From Bordetella genomosp. 7 (GTDB lineage: Bacteria; Pseudomonadota; Gammaproteobacteria; Burkholderiales; Burkholderiaceae_B), in NCBI RefSeq assembly GCF_002261265.1, contig NZ_NEVK01000001.1, forward strand, positions 372,001 through 436,000: DNA of 64,000 bases. Reading direction: 5' to 3'. Positions 26,909 through 34,623 of this stretch are shown here, piece after piece; positions within the stretch are counted from its first letter, which is position 1, and every line of letters begins with the position of its first letter. The translations under genes were made by a program, and so were the position numbers. The notes beneath the pieces were generated by a model. That model was not told the origin of the DNA. It made no database searches and saw nothing but the letters and a program-made list of their open reading frames with translations.

Positions 26909-26992
26909 CGGGCCGCGAAGGTCGGGCAGGGCCGGTCGGGCCGCGCAGGTCGGGCCGCGCAGGTCGGGCCGCGCAGGTCGGACCGCGCAGGT
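26909..26992. repeat. 14-bp tandem repeat, six copies
   Basis: The unit CGGGCCGCGCAGGT is repeated six times. The three copies at 26937, 26951 and 26965 are perfect, the copies at 26909 and 26979 have one mismatch each, and the copy at 26923 is more degenerate. It begins 10 bp after the spoVR stop. No coding role is evident. Confidence 0.9.
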
Positions 26993-27023
26993 CGGGTGTC
27001 GCACCGGCCGGCATGATGCCCCC

Positions 27024-27074
27024 GGTGTCTGACTCCGAAGGTGTCAGACACCCTTCCCAAGGAGTCAGACACCC
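27024..27074. repeat. GTGTC-type hairpin repeat plus an extra half-site
   Basis: GGTGTCTGAC (27024-27033) and GTCAGACACC (27043-27052) form a perfect ten-pair stem. A further half-site, GGAGTCAGACACCC, lies at 27061-27074. It is the same family as the hairpins at 15240, 52571, 54963 and 55053, and stands downstream of spoVR where a terminator would be expected, but without a T-run. Confidence 0.9.
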
Positions 27075-27168
27075 TTCAACAAGAGCGGCGCTCGCCCCGC
27101 GATCTCGCCGATCCATCTGTCCCCATATGCTCGCCCCGCTGGCCCCTTATACCAGCCGCTCGTCATTC

Positions 27169-27177
27169 TGCTAGAAT
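27169..27177 (+). promoter_or_regulatory. probable tRNA-Ser promoter, extended -10
   Basis: TGCTAGAAT (27169-27177), identical to the nonamer upstream of rplM, lies about 60 bp before the tRNA. A -35 match is weak. Confidence 0.5.
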
Positions 27178-27236
27178 CGCGGATTCGCATTTGCGGCTTC
27201 GCCCGGCTGGTCCGGCTGTCGAGGCCGGCTTATGTA

Positions 27237-27327
27237 GGACAGGTGGCCGAGTGGTTGAAGGCGCACGCCTGGAAAGCGTGTATACGTTCATAGCGTATCG
27301 GGGGTTCGAATCCCCCTCTGTCCGCCA
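27237..27327 (+). tRNA. tRNA-Ser (anticodon GGA)
   Basis: A 91-nt class II tRNA with an encoded CCA. The acceptor pairs GGACAGG with TCTGTCC, including one G-U pair. The anticodon loop CTGGAAA in the stem CACGC..GCGTG gives GGA. The long variable arm has the stem GTATACG/CGTATC, and the T arm is GGGGG-TTCGAAT-CCCCC. A terminator follows directly, so it is a single-gene unit. It reads UCC and UCU serine codons. Confidence 0.97.
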
Positions 27328-27340
27328 GAGTTTAAAAAGG

Positions 27341-27370
27341 CCCTTGAAAATCAAGGGTCTTTTTTATTTT
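27341..27370 (+). terminator. intrinsic terminator of tRNA-Ser
   Basis: CCCTTGA (27341-27347), loop AAA, TCAAGGG (27351-27357), then TCTTTTTTATTTT. Confidence 0.93.
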
Positions 27371-27452
27371 TCGTGAAAAATCAAGGGCTTATAGTCTATA
27401 GTGGTCCCTCGATAAAGGCGTTCTGATTGGGCTTAGTCCTGCGCCGTGCACA

Positions 27453-28952
27453 TCAGTATCCCGCCGGGATATGGCGATGCTTGAACGGCAGCTTGGATAA
27501 GTCCAGGCACGCCGGCCCGGGTGCATCGCAATCGATGATTTCCGCGCAGCGCTGCGCGAACGCGGCGCGGAAATGGTTTTTTGCCTTGACGCACAGTAGC
27601 CGCAGATCTGCCGGATCGATGCCATGCAAGGTATAGAAGGCGGGGTCGTCGGCCGCGACCACGCGTTCGGTTACGATGACGCGCAGCGACGGCAAGCCCT
27701 CGATGCGCAGCACCGCGCTCGGGCCGCAGCGCCGTTCCACGCCGGTTTGCATGGGGCCGGTATTGACAAACACGCCGTCCGTCAGGCGTTCCACGACAGC
27801 ACGCACCGGAACGCCCGCGCCAAAGTGGGGGCCATTGCGTCCACCCAGCGTGGCCTGTACGGGCCGGCCCACGCCGGCCCTGTGCGCGGCCTGTACGGTA
27901 TCCGGATCGGCAAAGCTGGCGAACAGGGTGGGCACCTGCGGCATTGCGTCGATCAGGGCCTGGAACAATCCTGGCGTGTCGCCGCCGCCGCCCGACAGCG
28001 GGTTGTCACCCGAATCCGTGACCGCAATCAGGCCAGGTTTGGTGTTGGCAAGCGCCGCGCTCAGGGCCTCGCTGGCTGACGGCAGCCGCATGCGGAATGC
28101 CTCGGCCAGTTCGTGGATGCGGTTCATCACCTGGCGGGCGGCCGCCTCCGCCGCCCGGCCGTCGGGGTCGGCCCCGGCATCGCTGACCGCGAATACCGAT
28201 GCGCCGGTGGCCGCGGTATCCGAGTAGGGAAAGCCGCCGAATACCGACACGTCGATCACGGGCCCTACCGTGGCGTCGCGGGCGGCCTGCTCCAGCACAT
28301 GCATCGGGCCGCCGGGGGCGGTGCGCATATTGATGCTGGGCAGGACCACGCCTTCATTCAGCAGCACGCGTCGGGTGCGCAAGCCCCGGGTTGCGCAGCG
28401 CACCAGGCCGTCGAGCACACGATCGGCCGCTTCATCCATGTCGATATGCGGGTGCGTGCGATACACGGAGGCTATGTCGAGTACGTCGGCCCAGGCCGGG
28501 GGCATATTGCCGTGCAGGTCGAAGCTGGCGCCCAGCGGCACGCTGGGCAGCAGTTCGCGCACCATCCGGGCGATGTCCAGTTCGGGGGTTTCGCGCTGGT
28601 CGGTGATGGCGGCGCCATGCAACGACAGATAGACCGCATCCCAGCCGCCCTGGACAATGCCGGCCTGCAGGCCGGCCCGCACTTCCTGCATGTAACGCTG
28701 CATCACGGCTTTGTCGATGGGGCCAGCCGGCAGCGCGGCGGCGCAGCGCAGCACCACGACTTCCCATTCGGGATGCGTATCCGCGAAACGGGCCACGGCA
28801 CCCAGTTCAGTAGCGGTGCCGCGCATGGCATCAAGTACGGCGGGGCCGGCCTGCCATTCGTATTGCTCGAATTGCGGCATCCCTGCGGGCACCGGCCCGA
28901 ACGCATTGCCTTCGAACCACAGGCGTGCCACGGCCAGTCGTTTGCGCGTCAT
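27453..28952 (-). CDS. M81 family metallopeptidase (MlrC-like)
   Basis: A 499-residue protein of the M81/MlrC family, named for the last enzyme of microcystin degradation but widespread in proteobacteria next to transporters for unknown substrates. Metal-site segments are visible: SLHGAA, FDLHGNMPP and THPHIDMDEAA in the N-terminal half, with the glycine-rich DSGDNPLSGGGGDTPG typical of the C-terminal half. Where many members have HETN near residue 12, this one has FEGN (family pattern from memory). Its ATG overlaps the stop of the upstream Bug receptor gene by 4 bp, so uptake and cleavage are coupled. Confidence 0.9.
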   Translation of the reverse strand: MTRKRLAVARLWFEGNAFGPVPAGMPQFEQYEWQAGPAVLDAMRGTATELGAVARFADTHPEWEVVVLRCAAALPAGPIDKAVMQRYMQEVRAGLQAGIVQGGWDAVYLSLHGAAITDQRETPELDIARMVRELLPSVPLGASFDLHGNMPPAWADVLDIASVYRTHPHIDMDEAADRVLDGLVRCATRGLRTRRVLLNEGVVLPSINMRTAPGGPMHVLEQAARDATVGPVIDVSVFGGFPYSDTAATGASVFAVSDAGADPDGRAAEAAARQVMNRIHELAEAFRMRLPSASEALSAALANTKPGLIAVTDSGDNPLSGGGGDTPGLFQALIDAMPQVPTLFASFADPDTVQAAHRAGVGRPVQATLGGRNGPHFGAGVPVRAVVERLTDGVFVNTGPMQTGVERRCGPSAVLRIEGLPSLRVIVTERVVAADDPAFYTLHGIDPADLRLLCVKAKNHFRAAFAQRCAEIIDCDAPGPACLDLSKLPFKHRHIPAGY

Positions 28953-29968
28953 TTGGAAGTTCCTTGGATGTTCTTGAGCACGTCGCCGTAGCGCGCCTGC
29001 TCAGCCTTCAGATGCTTGGCCAGGCGTTCGGCGGGGCCGCCCACCGGCACGGCGCCCAGTGCGCGGAATTTCTCGATGGTGGCGGGCTCTTTCTCGAAGG
29101 CGTCGATCACGCCGCTGATCTTGTCGACGACGGGCTGGGGCGTACCGGCCGGCGCCACGATGACGAACCAGGAGGGCAGGAGATAACCCGGTACGGCTTC
29201 GCGTACCGGCCGCACACCTGGCAGCACTTCCAGTTCGTCATTGCTCGCTACGCCCAGGGCCACCAGTTTGCCGGCTCGGATGTTCGCCAGGGCGGTGGGC
29301 ACGTTGTCGCCTGCCAGTTCGATGTGGCCTGCGATCAGGTCGGCCGACGCCTGAGACGCGCCCTTGTACGGCACGTGCGCGATGTCTACGCCCGACAGAT
29401 GCTTGAGCAGTTCCAGCTGGATATGGCCGGTGCTGCCTACGCCAGGCGAGCCCCAGTTCAGCTGTCCGGGCTTCTCCTTGGCGCGAGCCAGCAGGTCGGA
29501 AATGTTTTTCAGGCCCGTTGCTGGATTGGCCAGGATGACGTTCGGCACATCGGCCACATAGGATACGGCCGTGAAGTCTTTGGCCGGATCGAACGGCATC
29601 TGCGAATACACGTACGGGTTGATGGCCAGAGGCCCGGGAGTGCCCATCAGCAGTGTGTAGCCGTCGGGCGCGGCGCGCGCCACTTCGGCTGCGCCGATGT
29701 TGGCGCCCGCGCCGGGCTTATTCTCGACGACGACGTTCTGCTTCAGGCCCTTGGATAGACCGTCGGCCACCAGGCGGGCCAGCAGGTCGGTGGTGCCGCC
29801 GGCGGCAAAAGGCACGATCAGCACGATGGGCTTGGTGGGCCAATTGTCGGCCGCGTAGGCGGGCTGCGCGCCCAGCGCCAGCGCCGCCACGGCGGCGGCT
29901 GGCCAGGCCAGGAATTTCAGGGCCTGGCGGCGCGCGGCGCCGGGGCCAGAACGGACTTGCTTCTGCAT
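28949..29968 (-). CDS. Bug-type TTT receptor, partner of M81 peptidase
   Basis: A 339-residue periplasmic receptor. The signal peptide has RRQALKF ahead of a hydrophobic stretch ending PAYA-AD. The Bug core is clear: IVLIVPFAAGGTTDLLARL, VENKPGAGANIGAAEVARA, DGYTLLMGTPGP, IAHVPYKGASQASADLIAG and KFRALGAVPVGG. It is upstream of, and overlaps, the M81 gene, which strongly suggests it binds the M81 substrate or a related compound. No tctAB genes are present. The start is the ATG at 29968 (MQKQVRSG); the open frame extends upstream without homology. Confidence 0.93.
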   Translation of the reverse strand: MQKQVRSGPGAARRQALKFLAWPAAAVAALALGAQPAYAADNWPTKPIVLIVPFAAGGTTDLLARLVADGLSKGLKQNVVVENKPGAGANIGAAEVARAAPDGYTLLMGTPGPLAINPYVYSQMPFDPAKDFTAVSYVADVPNVILANPATGLKNISDLLARAKEKPGQLNWGSPGVGSTGHIQLELLKHLSGVDIAHVPYKGASQASADLIAGHIELAGDNVPTALANIRAGKLVALGVASNDELEVLPGVRPVREAVPGYLLPSWFVIVAPAGTPQPVVDKISGVIDAFEKEPATIEKFRALGAVPVGGPAERLAKHLKAEQARYGDVLKNIQGTSK

Positions 29969-30032
29969 GGTGGTTAATCCCTTGTCTGTGAATGTCGCCT
30001 GAAAAAGGCGTCGGAAAACGTCCGGATGTCTG

Positions 30033-30851
30033 TTATAGGTTCGCATCCGCTTCGCGCACCAGCGGTCCGTAAAGATCGGGCCGCCGGTCGCGCCGCGACG
30101 GATAGGCGATGCGGGCCTGCTCGACTTGGGCCCGGTCGATATCGGCCAGCAGCAAGGCATCTTCGGTGGTGTTGGCGCTTTTGAGCACCGTGCCGTCCGG
30201 CGCCGCGATCAGGCTGCCACCGCCCATGTGCCAGTCGCCTTCGCGTCCAACCTTATTGGCGGCAGCGAGGAAGCAGCCGTTTTCGAAGGCGCGGGTGCGC
30301 AGTACCTCCTGGAACATGTGGGTGCGCGACGTGGCGTACGGCGCGATCAGCAGTTCGGCGCCATTGGCAGCCAGGCAACGGGCGGTCTCGGGAAAACCCA
30401 TGTCATAGCAAATACCGATGCCCACGCGCCAGTCGTCCAGCCGGTACGTGTCGAAGCGCGTGCCATAGCGGAAGTAGATCTTTTCCAGGCTGCGCACCGC
30501 GGCGGGATGGACCTTGCGATATTTGAAGATGATTTCGCCGGCGGGGTCGATGTGCATGGCGGTATCGAAGTACAGCCCGGCCTCGACCTGTTCGTAAAGC
30601 GTGGCCACGACTGCGATGCCGTGCCGTTGCGCGGCCTCGCGCATGGCGGTAATGCTGGGGCCGTCATCGCGTTCGGCCAGCGCGTGGTATTTGGGATCCT
30701 GGTACTGGGCAAAGAAGATGGTATTGAAGAATTCCGGCAGCACCGCCAGTTCGGCGCCTTGGCCGGCGGCCTGCGCTACATAGGCGCTTGCCTTGGCCAG
30801 GTTCTGCTGCAGGTTTTCGGTGCTGCGCATCTGTATGCAGGCAATTTTCAT
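30033..30851 (-). CDS. carbon-nitrogen hydrolase (nitrilase superfamily)
   Basis: A 272-residue amidase/carbamoylase-type hydrolase. The Glu-Lys-Cys triad is E40 in LPEFF, K113 in KYRKVHP and C148 in GICYDMGFPE. The family includes N-carbamoyl-amino-acid hydrolases, beta-ureidopropionase and omega-amidase, and sequence alone does not choose between them. The start is the ATG at 30851 (MKIACIQM); an ATG two codons earlier is possible. It is 64 bp upstream of the Bug receptor gene on the same strand and divergent from the aminotransferase gene, with paired operators in between. Confidence 0.93.
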   Translation of the reverse strand: MKIACIQMRSTENLQQNLAKASAYVAQAAGQGAELAVLPEFFNTIFFAQYQDPKYHALAERDDGPSITAMREAAQRHGIAVVATLYEQVEAGLYFDTAMHIDPAGEIIFKYRKVHPAAVRSLEKIYFRYGTRFDTYRLDDWRVGIGICYDMGFPETARCLAANGAELLIAPYATSRTHMFQEVLRTRAFENGCFLAAANKVGREGDWHMGGGSLIAAPDGTVLKSANTTEDALLLADIDRAQVEQARIAYPSRRDRRPDLYGPLVREADANL

Positions 30852-30902
30852 GACCATGTTCCGGTGGCGGGTCAGCACACTGGCCGGGCGCGTCCGGCAA
30901 GT

Positions 30903-30943
30903 GATCAAATGATCCATTTTCTGATAGTATGAATCATATGATC
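30903..30943. promoter_or_regulatory. paired operator sites between divergent hydrolase and aminotransferase genes
   Basis: GATCA-AA-TGATC (30903-30914) is a perfect inverted repeat. AATCA-TA-TGATC (30932-30943) is the same site with one mismatch, 29 bp further on, and each is followed by CATTTT. The spacing of nearly three helical turns suits cooperative binding. The RpiR regulator encoded nearby is the first candidate; a GntR-type protein is an alternative. Confidence 0.65.
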
Positions 30944-30987
30944 CATTTTTAGGGGGCTCGAGTCAACCGGCTCGGGCACCATTCACC

Positions 30988-32328
30988 ATGACGCATATCT
31001 TTCACCGCAACCCCCGCAAGCCCCCCGCCACCGCCTTGCGAGGCGAGGGTAGTTTCCTGTTCGATCAGGCCGGGCGGCGCTACTACGACGGCTCGGGCGG
31101 GGCGGCGGTGTCGTGCCTGGGGCACGGCCATCCCGAAGTGATCGAGGCGGTGGTCGACCAGATGCGCAAGCTGGAATACGCGCACACCAGCTTTTTTACG
31201 TCCGAGCCCGCCGAGCAGCTGGCCGATCTGCTGGCGCGGCGTTCGCCGGCCGGCCTTGGGCACGTCTACTTCCTGTCCAGTGGTTCCGAGGCCGTGGAAA
31301 CGGCGTTGAAGATGGCGCGGCAATATCACGTCGAGCGCGGCGAACCGGGCCGGCGCCACAACATCGCCCGTATGCAGAGCTATCACGGCAATACGCTGGG
31401 GGCGCTGGCGATCGGCGGCCACCGCGGACGGCGCGCGCTGTACCAGCCCCTGCTACCTGACAGCCACCATGTTTCGCCTTGCTTCGCGCGGCACTACCGC
31501 CACCCCGGCGAGTCCGACGAGGCCTACGGCACGCGGCTGGCCGACGAACTGGAACAGAAGATCCTGGCGCTCGGGCCGCAGACGGTCAGTGCTTTCATCG
31601 CGGAAACCGTGGTGGGGGCCACGGCCGGCGCGGTATGCGCGGTGCCCGGGTACTTCCGCAAGATCCGCGCCGTGTGCGACCGCTATGGCGTGCTGCTGAT
31701 CCTGGACGAAGTCATGTCGGGCCTGGGCCGCACCGGGGCCTATCATGCGTTCGAGCGCGAAGACGTGGTCCCCGACTTGCTATGCCTGGCCAAGGGACTG
31801 GGCGGGGGCTATCAGCCCATCGCGGCCGTGATGGCGCACGACCGGGTGGTGGACGCCATTGTCGCGGGGTCGGGCGCCTTCCAGCACGGCCATACGTATG
31901 TAGGCCACCCGGTCGCGTGCGCCGCCGCCTTGGCCGTGCAGCGCATCGTGGCGCGCGACGGGTTGGTGCTGCAGTCGGACCAGCTGGGCGCTTATCTGCA
32001 CGCACAATTGCGGGCGCGCTTCGCCGAGCACCCCCACGTGGGCGACATTCGGGGGCGCGGCCTGTTCCAGGCCATCGAGCTGGTGACCCGGCGCGAGCCC
32101 GACACGCCGTTCGATGCCGCGCTGCAACTGCACGCGCGCATCAAGCAAGAGGCCCTGGCGCGGGGGTTGCTGTGCTATCCCGGCGGCGGAACAATAGACG
32201 GCGAACGCGGCGACCACGTGCTGCTGGCTCCGCCCTACGTGACCAACAGGGCCGAACTGGACGCCGCGGTCGAACTGCTGGGTGTATCGATCGACGCCGC
32301 GATCGCCGCGATGCCAACCGTAAAATAG
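30988..32328 (+). CDS. class III PLP-dependent aminotransferase
   Basis: A 446-residue omega-type aminotransferase that moves an amino group between an amine or omega-amino acid and a 2-oxo acid. The PLP lysine is K269 in CLAKGLGGGYQP. The phosphate and ring contacts are in SSGSEAVETALKMAR and LLILDEVMSGLGRTG, with HGHTYVGHPVACAAAL following. The amino donor cannot be read from sequence. It is divergent from the carbon-nitrogen hydrolase gene and 27 bp upstream of the RpiR regulator gene, so the products plausibly belong to one amide/amine catabolic pathway. Confidence 0.93.
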   Translation: MTHIFHRNPRKPPATALRGEGSFLFDQAGRRYYDGSGGAAVSCLGHGHPEVIEAVVDQMRKLEYAHTSFFTSEPAEQLADLLARRSPAGLGHVYFLSSGSEAVETALKMARQYHVERGEPGRRHNIARMQSYHGNTLGALAIGGHRGRRALYQPLLPDSHHVSPCFARHYRHPGESDEAYGTRLADELEQKILALGPQTVSAFIAETVVGATAGAVCAVPGYFRKIRAVCDRYGVLLILDEVMSGLGRTGAYHAFEREDVVPDLLCLAKGLGGGYQPIAAVMAHDRVVDAIVAGSGAFQHGHTYVGHPVACAAALAVQRIVARDGLVLQSDQLGAYLHAQLRARFAEHPHVGDIRGRGLFQAIELVTRREPDTPFDAALQLHARIKQEALARGLLCYPGGGTIDGERGDHVLLAPPYVTNRAELDAAVELLGVSIDAAIAAMPTVK

Positions 32329-32355
32329 GCGCCCGGCATCAATACAGGAACGTCG

Positions 32356-33231
32356 ATGAACAAGAGCGCGGTCGATAAACTCATCGAAAAACAGTATGAC
32401 GCGCTGCCACCCACTCTGCAACGCGCGGCCCGCTACGTCATCGACAATCCCCAGGCTATCGCGCTGCACTCCATGCGTACCGCGGCCGCCGAGGCCGGCC
32501 TGCAGTCCAGCGCCATGCACCGTTTGGCGCGGCACCTGGGGTTCGACGGCTACGAGGCGCTGCGCACGGTTTACCGCAATTGGCTGGCCAATGGGGCCGG
32601 CTCGTTCTCGCAGCGCGCTACGGCGCTGCAGCAGCGCGGCGCGCGCGACAAAACGGAAAGCCTGGTGCGCGAACTTGTGCATGCCGACAGCGGCAATCTG
32701 CAATCGCTGTTGGACCCGGCAGGGCTAGACGCCATCCGGGCGGCAGCCGACGTTCTGGCCGGGGCCCGGCACATCTATGTGGCGGGCTTGCGCAGTCTTT
32801 TTCCAGCCGCTTTCTACTTCAACTATGCCTGCGGCCTGTTCAAGCACAACACGACGCTGTTGTCCGGGATCGCGGGCACGTTCGCCGACGATCTGCGTCG
32901 CGCGGGGCCCGACGATGCGCTGTTGGTGTTCAGTTACGAGCCCTATGCGCGCGACGCGGTATCTGCCGTGCGGTTCGCACGCGGGCGCGGCCTGCGCGTG
33001 GTCAGCGTCACCGACAGCGTCGTGTCGCCGATCGCGGCGCGGGCCACCGCGTTGATCGTGGTCGCCAACGCGACGCCGTCGTTGTTCCCGTCGGTAGTGC
33101 CCGCGTTGTCCGTGGCGCAGACGCTGGTCGCCCTGCTGGTCGCCCGGGGCGGGCGCGCCAGTTTGCAGGAAATCGAAGAAAGCGAAGTGCAGCTGCGGAA
33201 ATTCGCCGTGTACTTGAAAGACCAGGCATAG
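32356..33231 (+). CDS. MurR/RpiR family transcriptional regulator
   Basis: A 291-residue regulator with the RpiR plan: N-terminal helix-turn-helix (about 1-77, LIEKQYDALPPTLQRAARYV and AAAEAGLQSSAMHRLARHLG) and a C-terminal SIS sugar-phosphate-type domain (about 125-255, HIYVAGLRSLFPAAFYF). RpiR proteins are not restricted to sugars; many control amino-acid or amine genes. It is co-directional with the aminotransferase gene and probably regulates the divergent promoter at 30903-30943. Confidence 0.92.
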   Translation: MNKSAVDKLIEKQYDALPPTLQRAARYVIDNPQAIALHSMRTAAAEAGLQSSAMHRLARHLGFDGYEALRTVYRNWLANGAGSFSQRATALQQRGARDKTESLVRELVHADSGNLQSLLDPAGLDAIRAAADVLAGARHIYVAGLRSLFPAAFYFNYACGLFKHNTTLLSGIAGTFADDLRRAGPDDALLVFSYEPYARDAVSAVRFARGRGLRVVSVTDSVVSPIAARATALIVVANATPSLFPSVVPALSVAQTLVALLVARGGRASLQEIEESEVQLRKFAVYLKDQA

Positions 33232-33430
33232 GCGGCCGCGGGCCGATGTCATGCTGCATGAGGCCTGAATGCCTGGCTATTGATGCCGTCAATATCGCCA
33301 TTGCCAAACGGTATTAGTCAATGTCGTCGCACGCTTCGTATAGTTGCTTGCGACGACGGCGCTTGCCATACAAGCCACACCCCCGCCGTCTTTCCGTTTT
33401 TCATTCTTCTTAAAAAAGGTGCGGGCAATC

Positions 33431-34402
33431 ATGAAGAATCTTCTGAGTTCCTTGCTGGCCGGTCTGCTATGCAGCGTTTCCTGCATCGCCCAAGCGGCAT
33501 GGCCAGATAAACCCATTTCACTCGTGGTGCCCTTTCCGCCTGGCGGGGCCACCGACTTTGTCGGCCGTCTGATCGGCAAGGAACTCAGCGAGCGCCTGAA
33601 GGTGAGCGTGGTCGTTGAGAATCGTTCCGGCGCCGCCGGCAATGTGGGATCCCGCTACGTGGCCAGGTCCAAAGCCGATGGCTATACGCTTCTGATCGGC
33701 ACCACCGCGCAGACCATCGGCGCGGCGCTCTATAAAGACGTCGGCTACGACATCGTGAACGACTTCGAGGCCATCAGCACCATTAACGAAGGGCCCCTCA
33801 TATTGATCAGTCGCCCCGGTCTGGGAGTATCCAGCGTAGAAGAGTTGGTTCGGGTGGCCAAGAGCCGGCCGCAAGAATTGACATACGGCAGCCCGGGCAA
33901 CGGCACCTCGTCGCACATGGCCATGGAGGTATTCAGTCTGGCCACGGGCCTGAAGATGGTGCATGTTCCTTTTCAAGGCGCCGGGCCGGCGATGAATGCG
34001 CTCATTGGCGAGCAGGTCGATATCGCCTTCGATGAGATGTCCAGTGGCCGGCAGCATGTAGACGCAAAGCGTGTCCAGGGGATCGGCATTGCCACCCGCG
34101 AGCGTTCGCCTTTGGCTCCCGAGTGGGTTACTTTGGCAGAGCAAAGTCCGCAAATGCTTTCCGGATTTCATGAGGCCGCCTGGACCGTGCTGTTGGCTCC
34201 CAAAGGCACCCCGCGCGCGATCATCGATACGTTGAACGCGGAAATGAAGGCCATTCTAGAAAGCGAGCCCATCCGCGCCAGGTTTGCGGGACTGGGCAAC
34301 CTGACCATCTGGCAAAGCGCCGAGGACACCCAGGCGTTCATTGCGCGTGATGTCGAAAAGTGGAAGCGCGTCGTGCAGGACGCCGACATCGAGCAACTGT
34401 GA
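33431..34402 (+). CDS. Bug-type TTT receptor, partner of amidase
   Basis: A 323-residue periplasmic receptor with a clean Sec signal (MKNLLSSLLAGLLCSVSCIAQA-AWPDKP). Bug motifs are ISLVVPFPPGGATDFVGRL, VENRSGAAGNVGSRYVA, DGYTLLIGTTAQT and MVHVPFQGAGPAMNALIGEQ. It is followed after 8 bp by the AtzG/GatC-like gene and then the amidase, so its ligand is likely an amide or the amidase product. No membrane subunits are encoded here. Base use is slightly less GC-rich than its neighbours. Confidence 0.93.
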   Translation: MKNLLSSLLAGLLCSVSCIAQAAWPDKPISLVVPFPPGGATDFVGRLIGKELSERLKVSVVVENRSGAAGNVGSRYVARSKADGYTLLIGTTAQTIGAALYKDVGYDIVNDFEAISTINEGPLILISRPGLGVSSVEELVRVAKSRPQELTYGSPGNGTSSHMAMEVFSLATGLKMVHVPFQGAGPAMNALIGEQVDIAFDEMSSGRQHVDAKRVQGIGIATRERSPLAPEWVTLAEQSPQMLSGFHEAAWTVLLAPKGTPRAIIDTLNAEMKAILESEPIRARFAGLGNLTIWQSAEDTQAFIARDVEKWKRVVQDADIEQL

Positions 34403-34410
34403 GGCTTGCC

Positions 34411-34623
34411 ATGTCGGAGGCATCCGTTTCCACTGGCGGCGATATGCAGCAGTTGCTCGAGATACTCGCCCGGAACAGGATCATGGTTCCCGATGAGCGG
34501 CTTGAACTGGTACTGGCAGAGTACCGCCTATTGCGAGACCAGATGAACCTGCTGGAACAGCAGCTTGATTCGAGCGCGCGTTCTCACATCATGACGGTTA
34601 TCGCGCCGGGGGGCCTGCCGTGA
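34411..34623 (+). CDS. small AtzG/GatC-like protein preceding amidase
   Basis: A 70-residue, mostly helical acidic protein (LLEILARNRIMVPDERLELV then LRDQMNLLEQQL). Its size, helical character and position directly before an amidase-signature gene resemble AtzG, the small subunit that pairs with the amidase AtzE in cyanuric acid breakdown, and more distantly GatC. The assignment rests on context and shape, not a motif. Its stop overlaps the GTG start of the amidase gene by 4 bp, which favours a stoichiometric complex. Confidence 0.7.
   Translation: MSEASVSTGGDMQQLLEILARNRIMVPDERLELVLAEYRLLRDQMNLLEQQLDSSARSHIMTVIAPGGLP

Noticed and set aside
18538-34402. Complete tripartite tricarboxylate transporters at the three Bug receptor loci
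   Set aside because: No tctA- or tctB-like membrane genes are adjacent to any of the three receptors.
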